A stretch of DNA of 6,814 bases from Planctomycetaceae bacterium. GTDB taxonomy: Bacteria > Planctomycetota > Planctomycetia > Pirellulales > Thermoguttaceae. Below the pieces are notes generated by a model that was not told the DNA's origin, did not search any database, and worked only from the letters and a program-made list of their open reading frames with translations. This document shows, piece after piece, positions 1 through 5,083 of the stretch. The stretch covers positions 1 to 6,814 of the forward strand of contig JAITQV010000383.1 of NCBI GenBank assembly GCA_031288765.1. The letters are read 5' to 3'. The translations under genes and the position numbers were made by a program. The first letter of the stretch is position 1, and each line of letters opens with the position of its first letter.

Positions 1-198
1 CATACCCAAAAAACAACGGCGTGATAATAAATTTGTCATAACATTGTAAACATTAAAAGAGTTTCAAAAACATTTTTCAAACAGGAAGTATGGCGATTGC
101 AGTTAGGCGCCGCAACAAAACTTCCCAATTACCGAAAACTTATTTTACCACCTCCAAACAACAAAATATACCCTTCTCTCCAATTTTTTCGATTTTGA
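1..198. other. AT-rich DNA without a supported gene
   Basis: I see no convincing gene here. The only structure is a weak nested inverted repeat: GGAAGT (84-89) against ACTTCC (120-125), enclosing GGCG (92-95) against CGCC (108-111). An ATG at 90 opens a reading frame, but the purine-rich GGAAG sits directly against it, too close to act as a ribosome binding site, and the frame then runs into the tandem repeat. The last bases (about 181-198) resemble the tail of one repeat unit, so the array may begin slightly before 199. Confidence 0.5.
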
Positions 199-573
199 GA
201 CTCGTGAACCGAAATACACTGTGTATTTCTCTATTTTGGGACTCTGTGAACAGAAATACACTATGTATTTCTCTACTTTGGGACTCTGTGAACAGAAATA
301 CACTATGTATTTCTCTACTTTGAGACTCGTTGACCGGAAATACACTATGTATTTCTCTATTTTGGGACTCTGTGAACAGAAATACACTATGTATTTCTCT
401 ACTTTGAGACTCTGTGAGCAGAAATACACTATGTATTTTTCTATTTTGGGACTCATTGACGAAAAATTCGGTCAAAGTTTTCAACTTTCGGACTCATTCA
501 CCAAAACTTCCGCGGAATTTTACACCCCTGAGACTCCTTGACCGGAAATTCCGCGGAATTATTCTGTGGAATG
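199..573. repeat. Tandem array of nine 41-42 bp units with palindromic centres
   Basis: The pentamer GACTC recurs at 199, 240, 282, 324, 366, 408, 450, 491 and 532, giving steps of 41, 42, 42, 42, 42, 42, 41 and 41 bp. Units 1-6 carry near-identical palindromes with arms AGAAATACA and TGTATTTCT around CTA (CTG in unit 1); GAAATACACT starts at 211, 253, 295, 337, 379 and 421. Units 8 and 9 keep the frame but carry unrelated palindromes, TTCCGCGGAA (508-517) and AATTCCGCGGAATT (547-560). Unit 7 has an imperfect one (CGAA-AAA-TTCG, 460-470) and a second (AAAGTT-TTC-AACTTT, 474-488). Because 42 is a multiple of three, several frames stay open on both strands, but these look like by-products. There are no unique spacers, so it is not a CRISPR. 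Function is unknown; protein binding sites or structured RNA are both possible. Confidence 0.9.
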
Positions 574-583
574 TTTCTACAAA

Positions 584-755
584 ACCTTATTTTCAACCTG
601 ATTTTTTCAAAAAAAACAACCTTAGTAGCAACATTGCCCTCACCATAACAACTTTATTACCTTATTTCCATTTTTTAATAAGGTAATGTTGATTTTGTGA
701 GGAAATTTTGGCTACTAGGGTTGTTTTGTTTGAAAAATCAGGTTGAAAATAAGGT
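584..755. repeat. Long imperfect inverted repeat (about 80-nt arms)
   Basis: The left arm (584-666) and right arm (677-755) are reverse complements over their whole length, with a 10-nt loop (667-676). The outer 45 or so positions match with only a few mismatches and one indel, the middle is weaker, and the innermost 11 bp are perfect (ATTACCTTATT at 656-666 against AATAAGGTAAT at 677-687). Near-identical short sequences lie just outside in direct orientation: TGTTTCTACA (572-581) and TGTTCTACA (757-765). This is the shape of a MITE-like non-autonomous element with a target duplication, but the duplication is imperfect and no transposase is present. A structured RNA or cruciform site is the alternative. 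Confidence 0.8.
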
Positions 756-795
756 CTGTTCTACATAATAGTTTGAAAACCACTGAATAGATACA

Positions 796-840
796 AAAAA
801 AACGCTGTAAGTACGAAGTTACGTTCTACAGCGTTTTTTT
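796..840. terminator. Symmetrical Rho-independent terminator
   Basis: A perfect 14-bp stem, AAAAAAACGCTGTA (796-809) against TACAGCGTTTTTTT (827-840), encloses a 17-nt loop. The A-run on one side and T-run on the other let it work on both strands. On the minus strand it begins 22 bp after the stop codon of the DUF1598-like gene, so it most likely ends that transcript. It would also stop any plus-strand transcript from the repeat region at 199-755. Confidence 0.85.
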
Positions 841-862
841 ATTGATTCTAACAAATCAGGAA

Positions 863-2278
863 TTAATCCCACCACCATTGACCCGGTTGAAGTTCCAACT
901 TGACACCGTTCCGAACTTTGGTAATTTGCTCATTCTCTTCAATTTTAGCGTTGTTGGATTGAAGAGCCGTTTGCGGTTCAATCTCCACCCCGCCGCCAAT
1001 CGGCGCCATAAATACACCCTTACGCACCACCGAACCAACTACCGGCTCCACCCGCAAAGGTGCACTAAACGTTTGAACAGCATATTTTTCTTCATTGCCG
1101 AGAAATTCCATCGACCAACCCGATTTCCCGTAAAAATCTTCTTTCTGAATATGAGCGGCACATACAAGCATGTCAACAAAATTACGAAGCTGAGCAAATA
1201 CCAACGATTTCTGCGCTAACTTTGCATATTCCGCTGTGAATGATCGGGAAAAAACTTTACTGGCTTTATCGGTTTTTCCCTTTTGAACAATTCGTTCACC
1301 GGTTGCGGTAACAATTTCGTCTTCGGCAACAAGTTTAACGCCCGAACCTATCAACTCCATACCGGTACGGTCTTCCGTCAAAAGAACCGATTGATAATCC
1401 GGTACAAAAAACCATCGGAAAAGCGCATTTCTATTGGACGGTTCGGCGTTGTCAATGAATGTATCAATTCGGACTCCGCGCGGAACAGGCTCCGCCCCAA
1501 TTCCGATTTGCTTCATTCGATAGTCCGCAGCAACCATGACGCCGGCAGCGTGTGTTGTTGCCGGAATTCCATCCACCCGAATCGTTTGCATACCAAGACT
1601 TTCCCGCAATCCCCGAACAAATGCAACCCGACGCCCCGGTCCGTCATAACGACCAAATGATTGTTGAAACTGTTGCAGCCGGGCATTGCCTTCTTCCGTC
1701 GGATCAATAGAACAACCAACAACTTCGGCTGCTTCTTTGCCGGGAGCAAAAGCACGGAGAGCAACCACCAAATCCTGAAGCTCACAAACCGGACGGTTGC
1801 CGGTTACACCCATCATCACCCCTTCATAACCGGGGTACCAACCCTCAGCAGGTCCCGCAAGAACAATATCTTTCGATTCGGGAAAATAAAATACATAACG
1901 AATCCGCTGGATACCGGCAAGATATTTCATCTCCTCCGTAACCGCCCCGTTTGCGTCGATAACGGCTTTTTCAAGCCGGTTCAACGAAAGATACCGAACC
2001 GGACTTTTCGCCTGAACATCCTTCGGTAATAGAGAATACGACGCTCTTGCCGACTGCAGATATTGTTCATTGACCCGACCGTAATCAAGCGTGTAATCAC
2101 GACGAACAACACCGCCCGCATCAATCCGAACACCGGAATAATTTGAGTACGGATTAGAATTGTCATCATTATTACTGTTGCTGCTGGTTTGTGCCGGCAA
2201 TACATCCATTAAGGCTGTCGCCAATACCCCAAGAAAGAGAAATGCCAACAGTGTTGTTGCCAAGTTTCTGAAATTCAT
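863..2278 (-). CDS. Exported DUF1598-like protein (planctomycete family)
   Basis: A 471-residue protein with an N-terminal signal peptide or anchor: NFR, a hydrophobic stretch at about residues 6-24 (LATTLLAFLFLGVLATAL), then DVLPAQ followed by a Ser/Asn-rich linker (31-48). It is therefore probably exported. The body resembles DUF1598 proteins known from Planctomycetes: a GVRIDAGGVV segment at 49-58, a central region at 140-195 (AGPAEGWYPGYEGVMMGVTG, then CELQDLVVALRAFAPG and GCSIDPTEEG), and a second conserved stretch at 212-300 (DGPGRRVAF, YRMKQIGIGAEPVP, RWFFVPDYQSVLL). No catalytic motif is recognised and the molecular function is unknown. The start is supported by GGAG 8 nt upstream of the ATG (2287-2290). 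It is last in a row of four minus-strand genes and 22 bp before a terminator. A 217-bp gap separates it from the receiver gene, so it may have its own promoter. The family assignment is from memory of its motifs. Confidence 0.8.
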   Translation of the reverse strand: MNFRNLATTLLAFLFLGVLATALMDVLPAQTSSNSNNDDNSNPYSNYSGVRIDAGGVVRRDYTLDYGRVNEQYLQSARASYSLLPKDVQAKSPVRYLSLNRLEKAVIDANGAVTEEMKYLAGIQRIRYVFYFPESKDIVLAGPAEGWYPGYEGVMMGVTGNRPVCELQDLVVALRAFAPGKEAAEVVGCSIDPTEEGNARLQQFQQSFGRYDGPGRRVAFVRGLRESLGMQTIRVDGIPATTHAAGVMVAADYRMKQIGIGAEPVPRGVRIDTFIDNAEPSNRNALFRWFFVPDYQSVLLTEDRTGMELIGSGVKLVAEDEIVTATGERIVQKGKTDKASKVFSRSFTAEYAKLAQKSLVFAQLRNFVDMLVCAAHIQKEDFYGKSGWSMEFLGNEEKYAVQTFSAPLRVEPVVGSVVRKGVFMAPIGGGVEIEPQTALQSNNAKIEENEQITKVRNGVKLELQPGQWWWD

Positions 2279-2495
2279 TTTAACATCTCCATTTTTTTGC
2301 TTATAATCGTTGACTCCTTAACGGAATGGAAATCAGCACACCAAAACCTCACGGTTTTCTTAGGAAAGTGTACCTCATAGAAACGATAATAAAAATTTAT
2401 TCTATCCAATACAAGATAAAAAACAGGTATTGATAAACATTTTTTTGCAAAAACCGGTACATTTAACATAATTTCCCGTTTTTACAGCCCAAAGA
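2279..2495. other. Intergenic region upstream of the DUF1598-like gene
   Basis: This AT-rich gap of 217 bp probably holds the promoter of the downstream minus-strand gene, although I cannot pick convincing -35 and -10 boxes. A short hairpin AAAACC-TCAC-GGTTTT lies at 2343-2358. No T-tailed terminator is visible after the receiver gene, so read-through from it is possible. A 64-codon open frame here (2469-2275, minus) has no recognisable family and overlaps the next start, so it is not called. Confidence 0.4.
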
Positions 2496-2855
2496 TCAAC
2501 AACCGTGTTTTTCGAGTTTTTCTCTTAATACGTCCTGAGTGAAGGGTTTAACCAGATAATCGGTAACACCGGCTTGAATTGCCTCCAAGACGCGGCTTTT
2601 TTCGGCTTCTGTTGTTACCATGATTACCGGAATTTTTGCATCTTGTGCCCGGATTGCTTTAAGCACTTCCAAACCGGTCATACCGGGCATGTTCCAATCG
2701 GTTAGAACCATATCGAATTTGCCGGGAGCAAAAATCGCAACAGCTTCCGAGCCGTCCGCCGCCTCAGCAACATCTTTAACACCCACAGCCTGCAACGAAC
2801 GCAGAATAATTTTCCGCATTGTACTGGAATCGTCGGCAACAAGAACACGTGTCAT
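2496..2855 (-). CDS. Stand-alone CheY-like response regulator receiver
   Basis: A 119-residue single receiver domain with no output domain. All active-site residues of the family are in place: the acidic pair D8-D9 (VLVADDSS), the phospho-acceptor D53 (VLTDWNMPGMTG), the switch residue T81 (VIMVTTEAEK), the aromatic Y100 and the conserved lysine K103 (YLVKPF). The overall wording is close to chemotaxis CheY, and Y100 sits where CheY carries the tyrosine that moves on activation. It should accept phosphate from a histidine kinase (CheA-like, if chemotactic) and act by protein contact in the cytoplasm. The partner kinase is not in the window and no chemotaxis gene is adjacent, so the pathway is open. 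The start is supported by GAGGTG (2860-2865), 4 nt before the ATG. It lies 76 bp downstream of the PHA-family gene and may belong to the same transcript. Confidence 0.95.
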   Translation of the reverse strand: MTRVLVADDSSTMRKIILRSLQAVGVKDVAEAADGSEAVAIFAPGKFDMVLTDWNMPGMTGLEVLKAIRAQDAKIPVIMVTTEAEKSRVLEAIQAGVTDYLVKPFTQDVLREKLEKHGC

Positions 2856-2931
2856 ATTTCACCTCATAAAGATATTTGAGTAAGGGTTTGAAAAAATAAT
2901 CATAAGTACACCGGTTTACCAATATTCCGGT

Positions 2932-3237
2932 TTAACTTAATACCTGAACAAGTTCTTTTCTGATTTGGCTTTCAATAGTGTGTTTCATCAAAATAGCGGC
3001 AACAGGCAAGTCAACGGAAATCATCACGGAATCGACCAAAGATTGAATGGAACCGGTTAATGAAAAACCATACACTTTGAAGGCAAATTCCATGGAATGG
3101 GGATCAATCCACGTTTCCGTCAGATCAGTAACCGTATAAGTATGCTGCTGTTTAATTTCGGCGTGTTTTTGTTTTAACCGTTCTGTTGCTTTTTCCTGAC
3201 CGAGTTGATGAGGAACCGTAATTTTCACTAAGGGCAT
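2932..3237 (-). CDS. Polyhydroxyalkanoic acid system family small protein
   Basis: A 101-residue protein with no signal peptide or membrane segment. It matches the layout of the PHA-granule-region small protein family (PHA_gran_rgn type): an N-terminal beta strand followed by a helix of the pattern HQLGQEKATERLKQKH (10-25), a central stretch with a hydrophobic-glycine core (MEFAFKVYGFSLTG, about 49-62), a strand containing DSVMISVDLP (69-78), and a C-terminal amphipathic helix IESQIRKELVQVL. In proteobacteria the family is encoded near polyhydroxyalkanoate genes; planctomycete members occur without them and their role is unclear. No PHA synthase or phasin is visible here, so a role in storage granules should not be assumed. 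It starts 29 bp after the isomerase-like gene and has no Shine-Dalgarno sequence (the upstream bases are C-rich and A-rich), which suggests translation coupled to the upstream gene or an SD-independent start. Confidence 0.7.
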   Translation of the reverse strand: MPLVKITVPHQLGQEKATERLKQKHAEIKQQHTYTVTDLTETWIDPHSMEFAFKVYGFSLTGSIQSLVDSVMISVDLPVAAILMKHTIESQIRKELVQVLS

Positions 3238-3266
3238 GGTTATAGGATTGGGTTTGGGGCGTCTGA

Positions 3267-4118
3267 TTAAATGTTGAGGATTTTGGTTTTGAGTTGGGAA
3301 ATCAATTGAACAGCCTGACTAATTTCCTCTTTTTGGCGTTGCGGTTCTTCGGGAATTTCGCGTTCGATGGTTAAGGCGCCGCGGTAACCGGTTTCGTGAA
3401 GTGTTCGGAGAAACAGTTCGGCGTTGACTTGACCGGTTCCGAAGGGAACTTCGCGTCCCCAATCCACGCCCGGTTGACCGGTTGTCGCCAAAGCGTCTTT
3501 GCAATGAACACCGCGAACATACTGCCCAACCGTTTTCAACGCTCCAATCGGATCGCCGATTCCGTAGAGAATCAGGTTTGCCGGATCGAAATTGATAAAC
3601 AGATTTGCCCGCTGAACATCGCTGATAAATGTGAGGAGCGAATCGACGGATTCCTGACCGGTTTCCAAATGCAATGCCTGATTATTTTTTGCGAGATGAT
3701 CGCAAAGACCGCGAATTGTTTCCACAACTTCTTTGTAGTCCGGCGAAGTGCGGTCATGGGGGACAAAACCAATATGGGAACCAATTGCGGTTACACCAAG
3801 CAATTTTGCAAAATCGGATATTTCAAAGGCTTCGGTCAATCTTGCGGCTCGGGTTGCCGGCGGGACGAAGCCGACGGTTTTAGCGGTAATTTCGATAGTT
3901 TCGTAGCTTTCGCCTTCAAAACCGAGAAAAACCGTTGTGATGGTAATTTTGTAGTCGGAAAGTAGTTTGGTAAAAACGGCGGCATTTTCAGGAGTGCGGC
4001 TCGTTTTGTGGGGAGTGTGAAGTTGAATTGTCTCGATACCAAGATCGCGAACAACTTCCAATTTGACTCCGAGACCGGCGTCAATACTCGCAAAAACTCC
4101 AATGGACCAAGGCTGCAT
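3267..4118 (-). CDS. Sugar phosphate isomerase/epimerase-like TIM barrel
   Basis: A 283-residue cytoplasmic protein of the xylose-isomerase-like TIM barrel superfamily (AP endonuclease 2 fold). The likely divalent-metal ligands fall in the usual order: E152 in HLETGQE, D178 in INFDPANL, H205 in GVHCKD and E252 in LTIERE. H115 in GSHIGF and K207-D208 following the histidine are also typical. Members isomerise or epimerise sugars or inositol derivatives at a metal centre; the substrate cannot be read from the sequence, and planctomycete genomes carry many such paralogs. Length is normal for the family. It is the first gene of the minus-strand row, with 965 bp of non-coding DNA before it. The ATG at 4118 begins a typical N-terminus (MQPWSIGVFASIDAGLG), but no Shine-Dalgarno sequence precedes it, only an A/T-rich stretch. 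Confidence 0.9.
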   Translation of the reverse strand: MQPWSIGVFASIDAGLGVKLEVVRDLGIETIQLHTPHKTSRTPENAAVFTKLLSDYKITITTVFLGFEGESYETIEITAKTVGFVPPATRAARLTEAFEISDFAKLLGVTAIGSHIGFVPHDRTSPDYKEVVETIRGLCDHLAKNNQALHLETGQESVDSLLTFISDVQRANLFINFDPANLILYGIGDPIGALKTVGQYVRGVHCKDALATTGQPGVDWGREVPFGTGQVNAELFLRTLHETGYRGALTIEREIPEEPQRQKEEISQAVQLISQLKTKILNI

Positions 4119-4660
4119 GGTTTTATTTTTTGATAAATCTAAGGGAATTGAAGTAATTTATTTAATGAACACGTTAAAATATACTTTATGAAGGGGTTGA
4201 TGGCAACCGCCGCTCAGCAATCCGAATGATAAATTTCTCTTTTGAGAGATTTCCCCAAAACCGTCTTTTACCCGAAAAATATTCAAAAGTCTTTACTTTT
4301 TAGGTATGAGATTTGTGAAAAGCGGGGGTTTCGGGATTCTCAATTGTTTTGTTCTTTGACTGTAAATAAAGCGGGATGTTTATTAAAATCCGTTAAGTGC
4401 AAAGGATTATAACATTTTTGCGTGTAATGTAAAAGACCAATTTTTTGATTAACACGATTTTTTGGGTGTTGTACGTATTCGCACGAATAAATATTGGGGA
4501 TAAATTATCTAAAAACGGCAAATAATCCGGTTGCGCATCCGCAAAATTTTATGACACCAACCGACGTGTGTTAAACTTTCTTACATTTATACCGGTTTTA
4601 CCGGCAATGTCAATTTGTTTATTGGGAAGTTCGAGTGATTTGGTTTTATTATTCAGTCCT
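4119..4660. other. AT-rich non-coding stretch
   Basis: I see no gene here on either strand. Small inverted repeats are scattered through it: GGTTG-ATGG-CAACC (4195-4208), AAATTTCTC-TTTT-GAGAGATTT (4231-4252, one wobble pair), TATTCG-CA-CGAATA (4476-4489), TTGCG-CATC-CGCAA followed by AATTTT (4531-4550), and CCGGT-TTT-ACCGG (4592-4604). None is a convincing terminator. The promoter of the minus-strand isomerase-like gene must lie near the left edge, but no clear boxes stand out. Confidence 0.5.
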
Positions 4661-4663
4661 TTG

Positions 4664-4700
4664 TTTTCAGTATTAACATGTTTTCAGTATTAATACTGAA
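4664..4700. promoter_or_regulatory. 18-bp perfect palindrome with an extra half site
   Basis: TTCAGTATTAATACTGAA at 4683-4700 is a perfect 18-bp palindrome. The sequence TTTTCAGTATTAA occurs twice in the same direction, at 4664-4676 and 4681-4693, 17 bp apart, so an extra left half site lies upstream. This is the shape of an operator for a dimeric regulator, but no regulator or adjacent gene start is near it, and it also borders the hairpin repeat cluster. Function is inferred only. Confidence 0.45.
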
Positions 4701-4705
4701 TCTTA

Positions 4706-4906
4706 ACCCCGCCAGGGGTGTGATGTGCATAACCGTAGGTGGAGCGAAGCGCAACCTACGGATCGGAACACTCAACATCATAAAGCCCCAAAGGGGCGAA
4801 ATAAGCTAGCCCGCCGCAACGCGGCGGGTTAATGTCCATAAACAACTTATTAAGCCCTGAAAGGGCGACATATTAGTTGATAGGCGAACGGTTGCTGCGG
4901 GCTTAG
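4706..4906. repeat. Cluster of REP-like hairpin repeats
   Basis: Five GC-rich hairpins follow one another: ACCCC-GCCA-GGGGT (4706-4719); CCGTAGGT (4733-4740) with ACCTACGG (4754-4761), itself enclosed by TGATGT (4720-4725) with ACATCA (4775-4780); GCCCC-AAA-GGGGC (4785-4797); CCCGCCGC-AAC-GCGGCGGG (4810-4828); and GCCCT-GAA-AGGGC (4854-4866), inside CAACT (4843-4847) with AGTTG (4875-4879). CTAGCCCGC (4806-4814) can also pair with GCGGGCTTAG (4897-4906). Short hairpins of this wording (stem, GAA or AAA loop, then GCGAAATA or GCGACATA) are familiar as dispersed intergenic repeats in many bacterial genomes, often of the REP type mobilised by RAYT transposases; no such transposase is in the window. 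The base composition is much richer in GC than the flanks, suggesting an inserted mosaic. Confidence 0.7.
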
Positions 4907-4976
4907 AACAAAAATTTTTGGAAAAAATCAAAATAGACGAAATTCCCCCTTGTAGATTTTTGGGAGGCGGGTTACA

Positions 4977-5057
4977 ATGGGTGTTATTGAATTTGTGACC
5001 GGTTTTGTTTTTGCCAAGCGTTTTTTGGTGAACGGTTGCAGGAAAATTCAATGTTAA
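4977..5057 (+). CDS. Possible 26-residue leader peptide upstream of the DUF1559 gene
   Basis: A short frame of 26 codons starts at an ATG preceded by GGAGG (4963-4967) at 9 nt, an excellent ribosome binding site, and ends at TAA 26 bp before the next start codon. The peptide begins MGVIEFVTGFVFAKRFL and ends NGCRKIQC. Its second half aligns with residues 10-20 of the DUF1559 protein, so it may be a decayed copy of that leader rather than a functional peptide. Translation of it could still influence the downstream gene, since the two are closely spaced. No known family is recognised. Confidence 0.35.
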   Translation: MGVIEFVTGFVFAKRFLVNGCRKIQC

Positions 5058-5070
5058 CCTTGTAATATCA

Positions 5071-5076
5071 AAGGAG
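5071..5076 (+). promoter_or_regulatory. Strong Shine-Dalgarno sequence fixing the DUF1559 start
   Basis: AAGGAG lies 7 nt before the ATG at 5084. This supports the upstream start even though it places 66 residues before the prepilin cleavage glycine. The next in-frame ATG, at 5144, has no comparable site and also lies upstream of the G-run. Confidence 0.8.
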
Positions 5077-5083
5077 ATTTACA

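Noticed and set aside
84..125. Nested inverted repeat that could suggest an att site or small RNA
   Set aside because: Stems of only 6 and 4 bp with a large gap are too weak to support either reading.
140..541. Open frames on both strands encoding 14-residue repeats
   Set aside because: The period of 42 bp is a multiple of three, so several overlapping frames on both strands stay open at once. No ribosome binding site or known repeat protein family is seen, and palindromic DNA explains the pattern better.
199..573. CRISPR array
   Set aside because: The whole unit is repeated with no unique spacers, and no cas gene is present. The same applies to the 21-bp array at 6618-6734.
842..2029. Three plus-strand frames of about 125 codons
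   Set aside because: They are antisense shadows of the DUF1598-like gene, and their translations show no domain.
2275..2469. 64-codon minus-strand frame overlapping the start of the DUF1598-like gene
   Set aside because: It has no recognisable domain or good ribosome binding site and fills an AT-rich promoter-type gap. The ATGA overlap with the next start is tempting but is not enough.
3396..3965. 189-codon plus-strand frame
   Set aside because: It lies fully antisense to the isomerase-like gene, whose metal ligands and motifs are intact. Its translation is cysteine- and phenylalanine-rich without family features.
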